Of a stretch of DNA of 45,360 bases, positions 8,400 to 15,944 are shown one piece after another. Made by a program: the position numbers and the translations under genes. A model generated the notes under the pieces. That model saw nothing but the letters and a program-made list of their open reading frames with translations, was not told where the DNA came from and ran no database searches. Numbering within the stretch: position 1 is the stretch's first letter; each line of letters begins with the position of its first letter. Source of the stretch: JAQICJ01 sp041686345. Lineage in GTDB: Bacteria; Myxococcota_A; Polyangia; HGW-17. The DNA is taken from contig JAWLEA010000012.1 of NCBI GenBank assembly GCA_041686345.1, positions 1 through 45,360 on the forward strand, read 5' to 3'.

Positions 8400-10118
8400 T
8401 TACCAGTTTACATTGAGAGTATAGGAACCGGAAAGCTGGGTTGTGCCGTCCACCCAAGTGTCGGCTATGATAAGATAGCGTCCGGGAACAACCTGCCAAC
8501 TGAAATCGGTGTGATCCCTGACCAGGCAGGCGTTGGGATCGTCCATGGCCAGCAGATGAATGTCTATATCCACCGGGCTTTGGCAATCTACGGAAACATT
8601 GATTGTTCCTGCTTGATCAACTTTTAGCAGATAGACATTTTCAGGTCCGCTTTCATCAGCAGTGGAACAGTTGTATTGATCGAAAATACTTTGTGACCCT
8701 GTGGTTGTACTACTGTGGCTGTATGGTAATGAATCAATGATCCATGGACAATCATGGGTTCCGTCTTCCGAGCAGGGGGTATTCCAGATGGCTTGGGAGA
8801 TGTCTCGGGTGTCAATCAGGAAATAATCAACCACGTCTCCTGAACCTGTCCAGGCATTGGTAATGAATTCTGTCCAGTTGGCCATGCCCGGATGTACTTG
8901 GCAACCGGCTGACCAGCCTCCGACGTTGGCTTGACCCAAAGGGGCATATACGGAACCCATGTGGATATTGTGAGCACTTCCTATTCTGACATAGTCGAGA
9001 GTTGACCCGGAATTGAGCCAGCCGTTGCGATCACAGTCCCAGTGTCCATTAGCGTTGGCATCATCGGCTGTATGATAGTCGCGACCGTAATTCCATTCGT
9101 ACATGGCCAGTGCATTGTATCCCCGGTGGGTTCCGTTGACATATTTATAGAGTCGGTTGGGAAGGAGGGATGAGGTGGAGGTGTAAGTGTTATCCCCGGT
9201 GTCGGTGTTTACAGGAAATTCTTTTACCCGTTTCTGGCCGGAACTGTCTATCCAGAGCAGAATCATGGTATCATTGAAAACATCTGGAGAATTGAGATTC
9301 CAGAAGAAGGTGCCCGGATAGGCACCGCGCAGACCGATGACTGTTCTGAATCCTGGAGTCTGGTTGACATCAGCTCCGAGGGTAAGTTCCACAATATCCA
9401 CATAAAGGTCATAAGCTTCATCTTCAAACAACAATTGAGCTCCGTTGGGCGTTTCATAACAGCGCGGGGTGCCGGCCCAATCAAGACCGCGTTCAAATAA
9501 AGGCATATTATCGGTATAATCTGGCATAATCAGATAGTTGACAGATGATTCCGGGGAATTGATTGGAATGAGGTAATAGTCAGAGGGCCAGGGACCCTGG
9601 GAAATTTCTTCATTGATTTGCAGATTATCTTGTATATTTGGTTGGCTGGGAATTTCTGATGGATTGTCAGACGAAAAGGTAGTTGAAGGTGATTTCATGG
9701 CTCCGGGAACAGGAACTGGAAAATCCTGCTCATAGGTGAAATTGCAACTGGCTGGTTCTATTCTTCCACAATAGTGATTGCTTTTGCATTCTTCCCAGTC
9801 GTCGCAATCTTCCACTCCGGAACAGCGCCCGGGTGAGGTTTCGCAATAAGTGTTATTGTGGCAATATTGCCATTCTTCGCATTGGAGATTGTCAGGTCCG
9901 CAACCTCCGGTATTATTAGTGTTATTGGAGTTGTTGGAGTTGTTGACATTGTTGGAGTTGTTGACATTGTTGGAGTTGTTGACATTGTTGGAGTTGTTGA
10001 CATTGTTGGAGTTGTTGACATTGTTGGAGTTGTTGATATTGTTGGAGTTGTTGGTAGAGCCTGTAGGAGAACACCCGGATCCGATAATTAGAAATATTCC
10101 AACAAAAAAAAATTTCAT
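8400..10118 (-). CDS. Secreted lipoprotein with Asn-rich linker, L,D-transpeptidase-like core and PPC-like C-terminus
   Basis: The 572-residue protein has a lipobox LIIGSGC (Cys16). An NNSNNV repeat linker covers about residues 20-68, and a Cys-rich segment about 70-115. The central part contains NIHMGS (about 383) and, some twenty residues later, GGWSAGCQV (Cys about 404). The His-x-Gly ... Ser-x-Gly-Cys arrangement resembles the active site of L,D-transpeptidase/YkuD-like proteins, and the WSAGCQ form is familiar from uncharacterised secreted proteins. A peptidoglycan or related peptide substrate is an inference. The last ~80 residues look like a bacterial pre-peptidase C-terminal (PPC) beta domain. 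Start 10118 is chosen for the signal peptide and AGGAAC just upstream. The gene leads a two-gene operon with the following lipoprotein. Confidence 0.7.
   Translation of the reverse strand: MKFFFVGIFLIIGSGCSPTGSTNNSNNINNSNNVNNSNNVNNSNNVNNSNNVNNSNNVNNSNNSNNTNNTGGCGPDNLQCEEWQYCHNNTYCETSPGRCSGVEDCDDWEECKSNHYCGRIEPASCNFTYEQDFPVPVPGAMKSPSTTFSSDNPSEIPSQPNIQDNLQINEEISQGPWPSDYYLIPINSPESSVNYLIMPDYTDNMPLFERGLDWAGTPRCYETPNGAQLLFEDEAYDLYVDIVELTLGADVNQTPGFRTVIGLRGAYPGTFFWNLNSPDVFNDTMILLWIDSSGQKRVKEFPVNTDTGDNTYTSTSSLLPNRLYKYVNGTHRGYNALAMYEWNYGRDYHTADDANANGHWDCDRNGWLNSGSTLDYVRIGSAHNIHMGSVYAPLGQANVGGWSAGCQVHPGMANWTEFITNAWTGSGDVVDYFLIDTRDISQAIWNTPCSEDGTHDCPWIIDSLPYSHSSTTTGSQSIFDQYNCSTADESGPENVYLLKVDQAGTINVSVDCQSPVDIDIHLLAMDDPNACLVRDHTDFSWQVVPGRYLIIADTWVDGTTQLSGSYTLNVNW
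9931..10056 (-). repeat. 18-bp tandem repeat, seven units, coding for NNSNNV
   Basis: On the plus strand the unit is ttgttggagttgttgaca. Units 1-5 are identical; unit 6 has one change (gata) and unit 7 two (ggta). It lies directly after the lipobox and encodes an Asn-rich spacer that would hold the folded domains away from the membrane. Exact identity suggests recent slippage, so copy number may vary between strains. Confidence 0.95.
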
Positions 10119-10575
10119 GATATGTTCCTTGCCTGAAAGAAGATCAAATGGAAAAATTCGTTTCAAGTTGAGATTCTACTTCAGTATAACAGAAAAATCA
10201 GGTATTAATTGAGTATTTTGTCGAAAGAAAAGCAAATTTTCCTCATTGTTGACAGTTTGGAAATTAAAGCAAATTCCCCTTCGATTCCTTATAATTTGGG
10301 GTCTTTTGTTTTATTTATCTCATTTTATGCTAATAGTATTTATAGCATTTTTTTGAAGTTATTCATCCGTAATTCGGTTTTTTATCCAATAAAACCAGCA
10401 CAACTCAAAGAATGTTAAATGGCAAAGTTTTTGTTTTAATAGAAAGCATCCGTAATTGAACTTTTCTCCAAGGTTCAGGAACAACTAATCGGTTTTTTGG
10501 TATTGCTTTTTGCAACTGATAAGCTTTTTCAGTTTCTGATTATGTTGTTCAAAATATTTTACAAGGTAGTAAGTT
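10119..10575. other. Divergent 457-base intergenic region between lipoprotein operon and second kinase
   Basis: It holds the regulatory region for two divergent operons. An 11-base direct repeat, catccgtaatt, occurs at 10364-10374 and 10447-10457. Most of the rest is AT-rich. A consensus-like TTGACA at 10249 and a TATAAT at 10290 are too far apart (35 bases) to make one promoter. Short open frames here have no ribosome-binding site and poor protein character, so I see no gene. Confidence 0.5.
10183..10191 (-). promoter_or_regulatory. Candidate extended -10 promoter for the lipoprotein operon
   Basis: Read on the minus strand the bases are TGTTATACT, an extended -10 (TGn plus TATACT, five of six matches to TATAAT). 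It would start transcription about 58 bases before the lipoprotein ATG at 10118. I see no good -35 at the usual distance, which is compatible with an extended -10 promoter. Confidence 0.4.
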
Positions 10576-12111
10576 TTGTCCGAAAATTCTTCAATAGTTG
10601 GAACTACAGTTGGAAATTATGAAGTAAAAAAATTGATTGGCGAAGGTGCCATGGGAGAAGTTTATCTTGGAGAACACCCTAAGATTGGTCGTAAGGTTGC
10701 CATAAAAGTTTTAATTGCTTCCCTCTCCTCGGATCCCGAGATGTCTGAACGCTTTTTGTCAGAAGCTAAAGCAGTAAATCGCATCAATCATCCCAATATC
10801 ATAGAGGTCTTTGATTTTGGAAAATTACCTGATGGACGACTCTATTTAACTATGGAGTACCTAGAAGGAATAGAACTTGAAGGCAAAATTCTGGAGGGGC
10901 CATTGGAGTTGTCTGAAACTGCCATGATTTTCAGACAACTGGCTGATGCTTTACAAGCTGCTCATGACCAGGGTATCATTCATCGCGATCTGAAGCCTGA
11001 CAATATTTTTATCACTCAAAAGGGGAAAAAGCCCTTGGTCAAAATCCTTGATTTCGGAGTGGCAAAATTGCTTGAACCAGAGATGGGCAACAAACATAAA
11101 ACCGCCACCGGTTTGATTATGGGTACTCCCTCATATATGAGCCCGGAACAGGCGGCTGGCAGAATAGAAGACATTGCTGCCCCCTCTGATATTTACTCAC
11201 TTGGAATAATTGTCTACCAGATGATCTCAGCCAGATTACCGTTGGAGGACGATGTTATCCCGCAATTGCTGGTAAAACACATCAATGAACCTCCAACACC
11301 AATTTATGAATATATTCCCAATTTCCCCTCAAATCTCTGGATGGTTCTCAAAAAATCACTGGAAAAGGAGCCTGAGGACAGATATGAACAAATTATTGAT
11401 TTTTACCATGATTTTCAGAGTAATTTGGAAAAAGTCAAAGAAGTCACCGTAGCTGATACCATTTCTCAAAACACACTATCCGGCAGTTCCGGCAGTCTTC
11501 ATCATCAAGGAGAAGTTGTTTCAGGAAAATCAAATTTTAAATTCCTTATTTTAACAGGTTTTTTTCTGATTGTAGCAGTGGCAGGAGGAATTTATTATTT
11601 TTGGCCTGACAGTTCGGATAATAAAGATATGACTTTTGGGAAGAGCCCGATTGAAAAAAATAAAACAGAAGTTGATAAAGCAAAAGCAGATAATAATAAA
11701 GCAAAAGCAAAAGAGGAGAGCAATTTTTCGGTAAAAGTAGGAACAGTTGACAAGGAAAAAATTAAAGTTTGGGTGAAGATAGCTGACAATTCCAGATTGT
11801 TGAAAACTACTCCCTTTGAATTAAAAGTTTTAAAGGACAGTGAAATTCAGATTGAACCTCTCCATCCTTTGTATAAACATGAAAAGCAAAAGGTCGAAGT
11901 AAAAAAAGACAGAGTTTTACTTTTACAAAAAGCAAAGGCCTCATCTGAAAAAAAGGTATCACCAAAAGGAGATGGAAGTTCTATTGCTAAAAAGAAATCT
12001 TCTGTTAAAAAGAAAAAAGCAGTAATAAAACATAAATCAAATAAAAAACGAAAAAGATCCGATACCAGGAAAAAGAGACTGGGCGAAGATACTTTCAAGG
12101 TTATGTGGTAA
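10576..12111 (+). CDS. Membrane-anchored Hanks-type Ser/Thr protein kinase, paralogue of the 3401-6661 kinase
   Basis: The cytoplasmic kinase domain (about residues 14-285) carries GEGAMGEVY, the ATP lysine in VAIKVL, HRDLKPDN, DFGVAKLL and GTPSYMSPEQ. One membrane helix lies at about 321-344. Outside it comes a Lys/Ala linker, a short beta-rich segment that looks like a divergent PEGA domain (about 395-455), and a strongly basic tail. Over the first ~110 residues it is nearly identical to the kinase at 3401-6661, sharing for example KIGRKVAIKVL and SLSSDPEMS. Translation starts at TTG (10576-10578) with AGG nine bases upstream; no ATG fits. It is followed after only four bases by a TPR/PEGA gene, so the two are translationally coupled and probably act together. 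Confidence 0.9.
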   Translation: MSENSSIVGTTVGNYEVKKLIGEGAMGEVYLGEHPKIGRKVAIKVLIASLSSDPEMSERFLSEAKAVNRINHPNIIEVFDFGKLPDGRLYLTMEYLEGIELEGKILEGPLELSETAMIFRQLADALQAAHDQGIIHRDLKPDNIFITQKGKKPLVKILDFGVAKLLEPEMGNKHKTATGLIMGTPSYMSPEQAAGRIEDIAAPSDIYSLGIIVYQMISARLPLEDDVIPQLLVKHINEPPTPIYEYIPNFPSNLWMVLKKSLEKEPEDRYEQIIDFYHDFQSNLEKVKEVTVADTISQNTLSGSSGSLHHQGEVVSGKSNFKFLILTGFFLIVAVAGGIYYFWPDSSDNKDMTFGKSPIEKNKTEVDKAKADNNKAKAKEESNFSVKVGTVDKEKIKVWVKIADNSRLLKTTPFELKVLKDSEIQIEPLHPLYKHEKQKVEVKKDRVLLLQKAKASSEKKVSPKGDGSSIAKKKSSVKKKKAVIKHKSNKKRKRSDTRKKRLGEDTFKVMW

Positions 12112-12115
12112 CTAT

Positions 12116-13156
12116 ATGCAACTTAAAAACATTTTTATTATTTTGCTGTCTGTTTTATTTGTTACGGGGTCAGTTGAAGCTCAATCAAGATCGCAAAAAA
12201 TGGTAAAAGCCAAAAATCTGTATGTGGAAGGTGAAAAACTCTATGTAAAGGGCAAATTCGCCCAAGCACTTAGCAAGTATATGAAAGCTCACGAATTGAG
12301 CAACAAACCTGGTTTGTTATTCAATATTGCCCAATGTCACCGCAATCTGAAAAAATATGAAAAGGCTCGCTTTTTCTATAAGTTATTTTTGGATAAATTA
12401 CCCAATAATCCCTATAAAAGCGAAGTAGAAAAGCATATCGTGGAGTTAGGGAAAAAGATCTCTGAGAAGAAAAACAAATTAATGAACATGGGCAAGATTT
12501 CAATAATTACCAAGCCTAAAGGAGCAGGAGTTTTGGTTGATTCATTTTCAGGCCAACCTCGTTCGTTGACACCGGTGGTTTTGCATCTGACTCCAGGGAT
12601 TCATCTCATTGTTGTTAAAAAAGATGGTTATGAGAATATTTCCAGAAAAGTAGAAATAAAAAAGAATAAGCTCATTTTTTTGAACCTTGATTTGGTTTCA
12701 GGAAATGGCGAATCTGCATCAACAGTTGCACAAAAAAGCAGCCATAAACAGTCTTCAAAACTGATAAACGGTAATCAAACCGATGATAAACACTCAGCCC
12801 CTGACAAATTTTACCATAAATGGTGGTTTTATACCGGTATAGCCACAAGCTTGGTTTTTGTATCCGGTAGTGTTTATTTTGGCATGGAAGCACTGGCTTA
12901 TGAAGATGACTATAACAGCGCAACTTCTCAGGAAGATAAAGATCATTTTAAAGATCAGGGTGAAGCAGCTGCTTTGCGATCTGATATTTCCACCGGTTTG
13001 GCGGTTTTGTCCGGTTTTGCCACCGTGACAGGTTCTCTTATCTATCATAATTATTTTTCTTCTCCCAAGTCAACTTCTTCAAAGAAGAGCAGTTATTTTT
13101 TCATTCCTTCCTGTACCCCTGCCGGTTGTACTGTTTCAGCCTCTTTTTCTTTCTGA
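12116..13156 (+). CDS. Secreted TPR and PEGA domain protein with two C-terminal hydrophobic segments
   Basis: The 346-residue protein has a signal peptide ending near VEAQS. TPR-like helices cover about residues 25-120 (AKNLYVEGEKLYVKGKFAQA and a following YEKARFFY repeat). A PEGA-like beta domain follows at about 128-195 (ITKPKGAGVLVDS, then LTPGIHLIVVKKDGYE). A Ser/Lys linker leads to two hydrophobic segments at about 235-260 and 287-310. This domain order is common for uncharacterised myxobacterial proteins beside kinases. It starts four bases after the kinase stop and has no strong ribosome-binding site, which suggests coupling. A role as periplasmic partner or sensor of that kinase is inference from position. 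It converges on rsmG with 17 bases between stops. Confidence 0.75.
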   Translation: MQLKNIFIILLSVLFVTGSVEAQSRSQKMVKAKNLYVEGEKLYVKGKFAQALSKYMKAHELSNKPGLLFNIAQCHRNLKKYEKARFFYKLFLDKLPNNPYKSEVEKHIVELGKKISEKKNKLMNMGKISIITKPKGAGVLVDSFSGQPRSLTPVVLHLTPGIHLIVVKKDGYENISRKVEIKKNKLIFLNLDLVSGNGESASTVAQKSSHKQSSKLINGNQTDDKHSAPDKFYHKWWFYTGIATSLVFVSGSVYFGMEALAYEDDYNSATSQEDKDHFKDQGEAAALRSDISTGLAVLSGFATVTGSLIYHNYFSSPKSTSSKKSSYFFIPSCTPAGCTVSASFSF

Positions 13157-13173
13157 TTGTTTAATGGAAAATT

Positions 13174-13782
13174 TTACTCATTATCCCGGGGGCAATAACG
13201 CAAGAGATATCTGATGCCATGGTTCCGGTTTTTCCAGGATTTAATACTTCTCCAACCCCGAGGAGCATTTACTTTTTGTTGTTTTGATGCAAAATACCAG
13301 ATTGTTTGAGCCCGATTTTCTGTTAGTTGCTGCCAATCCTTTATATTAGTGAAAGCTCTACAGACTGCGTGATCCCAATATTTTTCCGGAAAGCAGTCAT
13401 TTTTAAATGGAACCGGGTTTAGTTGGCAATTTTTCAGAGCGAGGGTTGAGATCAGGTAGTGCAAAAAAGCTGATTTTTTCTGAACCGGTTCAAAGAGGGT
13501 GAATTGCAAATCCGGGCGTAAAATACTGCAGACAAGTCCCGGAAAACCTCCTCCACTTCCAATATCAACTACAGAACCTCCAAGTTGTTCCAGACACCCA
13601 AAATTGATGGAATCGACAAAATGATATTCATGCTCTTTTTCCTTTCTGGAAACGAGGTTGATTTTTTTATTCCATTTTATCAAGGTTTGGTAATAAAGTT
13701 GAAGTGATTTTTCCAGATTGTCAATTTGCTTTGTATTGTAAAGAGAAAGAAGGAGAGGATAGTTTATGAGTTGAAAGTCCAT
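13174..13782 (-). CDS. rsmG: 16S rRNA (guanine-527-N7)-methyltransferase RsmG
   Basis: RsmG (GidB) methylates N7 of G527 in 16S rRNA using S-adenosylmethionine. The SAM-binding motif is clear as VVDIGSGGGFPGL, followed by the acidic strand in FTLFEPVQKKSAFL. The N-terminal KWNKKINLVSRK segment is typical of the family. At 202 residues it is of usual length. The start lies only 11 bases after the rpsA stop and has no visible Shine-Dalgarno, so translation probably depends on coupling to S1. The product of the upstream ahcY gene recycles the SAH such enzymes release, although the three genes are separated by a 216-base leader before rpsA. Confidence 0.93.
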   Translation of the reverse strand: MDFQLINYPLLLSLYNTKQIDNLEKSLQLYYQTLIKWNKKINLVSRKEKEHEYHFVDSINFGCLEQLGGSVVDIGSGGGFPGLVCSILRPDLQFTLFEPVQKKSAFLHYLISTLALKNCQLNPVPFKNDCFPEKYWDHAVCRAFTNIKDWQQLTENRAQTIWYFASKQQKVNAPRGWRSIKSWKNRNHGIRYLLRYCPRDNE

Positions 13783-13793
13783 TGGAGAGGGAA

Positions 13794-15728
13794 TTATTTT
13801 TCGGACTTATCTTCGGACTTATCTTCGGACTTATCTTCGGATTCATCTTTGGACTTATCTTCGGATTTATCTTCGGATTTATCTTTGGACTTATCTTCGG
13901 ATTTATCTTCGGATTCATCTTTGGACTTATCTTCGGATTTATCTTCGGATTTATCTTTGGATTTATCTTCGGATTCATCTTTGGATTTATCCTGTTTGTC
14001 TTCTTCTGAAACTGCGTCTTTGAGGACTGAACCAAAAACATCACCAATAGTTGCGTTGGGACCGGCTGAGGATGCACTGCCACCACCTTGTGATGAGAGT
14101 TGTTCAACCCGTTCGGCTGCCTTGATGGAGAGTGATATTCTTCTTTCATCCATATCGAGACCGATTACTGAAACCTTGATGATTTCTCCTTTTTCAAGAA
14201 CTTCATTGGGGTCTTCAATATGATCCTCGCTAATTTCTGAAATGTGAACCAGTCCGTCAATTCCTTCTTCAAGCTCGACAAAAGCGCCAAAATCTGTGAC
14301 ATTGAGCACTTTGCCTTCGACTACTGTGCCAACAGCATATTCTGAAGGGATACGGGTCCAGGGATCGGGAACAAGTTGTTTGACACCGAGGCTGATTTTC
14401 GGTTTTTCATCTTCAACATCGATATTAAGAATCACAACTTCAATTTCATCGCCCTTATTATAAAGTTCGGATGGATGTTTAATTTTTTGAACCCAACTGA
14501 GATCACTGATATGAGCCAGACCGTCGATTCCTTCTTCAATTTCCACAAAAATACCGAAGTCTGCAATGTTGCGGACTTTACCATTTACTTTTGTTCCAAC
14601 GGGATATTTTTCTTTGAGGGCTTCATAAGGATTGGGTTCAAGTTGTTTCATGCCTAGGCTGATACGGGTGTTTTCCGCATCGATATCAAGAACAACAGCT
14701 TCAATAACATCTTCTTTTTTGAGAATTTGTCTTGGATGTTTAATGTGTTTAGTCCAGCTCATTTCTGAGACATGGATGAGACCCTCAATTCCTTCTTCAA
14801 GTTCGATAAAAGCGCCATAGTCTTTAAGGCTGACAACTCTGCCTCTGACAACTGTGCCCGGCTTGTATCTTTCTTTGGCGGTAAGCCATGGATCTTCTGT
14901 AGTTTGTTTGAGACCAAGGGATACTTTTTCGGTTTCCGGATCATATTTGAGTACCTTCACGGTAATTTCGTCGTTGACTTTCAACATATTGCGGGGGTTG
15001 GTTACTCGACCCCAGGACATGTCAGTAATATGGAGAAGTCCGTCAACTCCGCCCAAATCGATAAAAGCACCGTAATCAGTGACATTTTTGATGATTCCAT
15101 CAACAAGTTCACATTCTTTGAGTTTGGAAAGAGTTTCTTCTTTGAGTTTGGCCCTTTCTTTTTCGAGGATGGCTCTTCTGCTCAGTACAATATTGCCCCG
15201 TCTTTTATTGAATTTGATAATTTTGAATTTGTAGGTTTCACCGATATATTTTTCCAGATTGGAAACAGGACGGAGATCGACTTGAGAGCCCGGAAGGAAA
15301 GCTTTGATTCCGCCTTTGATAAGAACGCTTAAACCACCTTTGACTTTGCGCTTGATAGTACCCTCTATCTCTTTTTCTTTGTCTAGAGCAGCGTCTATTT
15401 CTTCCCATATTTTCAGTTTGTCGGCTTTTTCTTTGGAAAGGGTAACTCTGCCTTTTTCATTACTTAAAGATGAGATAAATACTTCTACTTCATCGCCTGG
15501 TTCGTAGTCAATTTCACCGGAGGCATCTTGAAATTCTTCAATGTCAATCATACCTTCTGATTTGTAGCCTATATCAACAACAACTTTTTCCTCTTCAGGA
15601 AGAATTTTGATGATTTTGCCCGTGACGACAGTATTGGGCTTGAACGTTTTTTCAGTTTGTTCAAGTAATTCGGCAAATGAGAGTTTCTGGTTATCGGTTT
15701 TGGTTTCTGTGGTTTTGGTTTCGGTCAT
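13794..15728 (-). CDS. rpsA: 30S ribosomal protein S1 with a long Lys/Asp/Glu/Ser repeat tail
   Basis: Six S1 (OB-fold) RNA-binding domains can be read in order, starting with VVTGKIIKILPEEEKVVVDI, EIEGTIKRKVKGG, LVDGIIKNVTDYGAF, VVRGRVVSLKDYGAF, KVNGKVRNIADFGIF and VVEGKVLNVTDFGAF. The last four each end in the familiar GLxHIS/VSExS/W element. S1 binds mRNA at the 30S platform and aids initiation. At 644 residues it is about 90 longer than E. coli S1. The excess is a C-terminal tail of roughly 65 residues built from DKSE, DKSK and DESE tetrapeptides. The start is set by ATG at 15726-15728 (minus strand) with GGAG about 12 bases upstream. Confidence 0.95.
   Translation of the reverse strand: MTETKTTETKTDNQKLSFAELLEQTEKTFKPNTVVTGKIIKILPEEEKVVVDIGYKSEGMIDIEEFQDASGEIDYEPGDEVEVFISSLSNEKGRVTLSKEKADKLKIWEEIDAALDKEKEIEGTIKRKVKGGLSVLIKGGIKAFLPGSQVDLRPVSNLEKYIGETYKFKIIKFNKRRGNIVLSRRAILEKERAKLKEETLSKLKECELVDGIIKNVTDYGAFIDLGGVDGLLHITDMSWGRVTNPRNMLKVNDEITVKVLKYDPETEKVSLGLKQTTEDPWLTAKERYKPGTVVRGRVVSLKDYGAFIELEEGIEGLIHVSEMSWTKHIKHPRQILKKEDVIEAVVLDIDAENTRISLGMKQLEPNPYEALKEKYPVGTKVNGKVRNIADFGIFVEIEEGIDGLAHISDLSWVQKIKHPSELYNKGDEIEVVILNIDVEDEKPKISLGVKQLVPDPWTRIPSEYAVGTVVEGKVLNVTDFGAFVELEEGIDGLVHISEISEDHIEDPNEVLEKGEIIKVSVIGLDMDERRISLSIKAAERVEQLSSQGGGSASSAGPNATIGDVFGSVLKDAVSEEDKQDKSKDESEDKSKDKSEDKSEDKSKDESEDKSEDKSKDKSEDKSEDKSKDESEDKSEDKSEDKSEK
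13797..13992 (-). repeat. 12-bp coding repeat array in the tail of rpsA
   Basis: About sixteen 12-base units of the form tcttcggattta or tctttggattca (plus strand) run to the stop codon. They encode [DE][KE]S[EK] tetrapeptides. The mixture of E and K at the fourth position gives a higher-order pattern of DKSE-DKSE-DKSK-DESE type. The tail is charge-balanced and likely disordered. The near-identity of units indicates slippage growth. Confidence 0.9.
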
Positions 15729-15776
15729 AATGTTATAATACTCCAGTAATTTAGATTCTCCGTAGCGATTGAAAGC

Positions 15777-15811
15777 TTGGCAAACCCGACAGGTTTGGAG
15801 AAAATTGCCAA
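15777..15811 (-). promoter_or_regulatory. Nested inverted repeats in the rpsA leader
   Basis: A perfect 6-bp stem with 5-base loop (CAAACC 15781-15786, GGTTTG 15792-15797) lies within a second perfect 7-bp pair (TTGGCAA 15777-15783, TTGCCAA 15805-15811). The arms overlap, so the two stems partly exclude each other. They lie 49-83 bases before the S1 start codon. S1 is known to repress its own mRNA through leader hairpins in enterobacteria. A similar role here is inference. Confidence 0.45.
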
Positions 15812-15839
15812 AATTCCAATTACAGACGGAGTAGAAGCT

Positions 15840-15868
15840 GACATACTATTTATAAGAATGATTGTCAA
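15840..15868 (-). promoter_or_regulatory. Weak candidate promoter for rpsA
   Basis: On the minus strand a perfect -35 TTGACA (15863-15868) is followed after 17 bases by TATGTC (15840-15845), which matches only half of the -10 consensus. Transcription from here would include the nested stems at 15777-15811. The perfect -35 is the main reason to list it. Confidence 0.3.
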
Positions 15869-15944
15869 TGAAAGATTATGGAATTATTGACTGTATCAGT
15901 TTCAGACCGATATTTATGTCAAAAAAAGGGAAAAATCGAGGGAG

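Noticed and set aside
9850..10212. Plus-strand frames with Leu-Leu-Glu or Val-Gly-Val-Val-Asp repeats
   Set aside because: Antisense reading of the NNSNNV repeat of the lipoprotein gene; no ribosome-binding site.
10209..10418. 69-codon plus frame in the divergent spacer
   Set aside because: TTG start without Shine-Dalgarno, composition typical of AT-rich noncoding DNA.
13782..14223. Open frames opposite the rpsA tail with Phe-Gly-Leu-Ile or Ser-Asp-Leu repeats
   Set aside because: They are mirror translations of the 12-bp repeat inside rpsA and have no start signal of their own.
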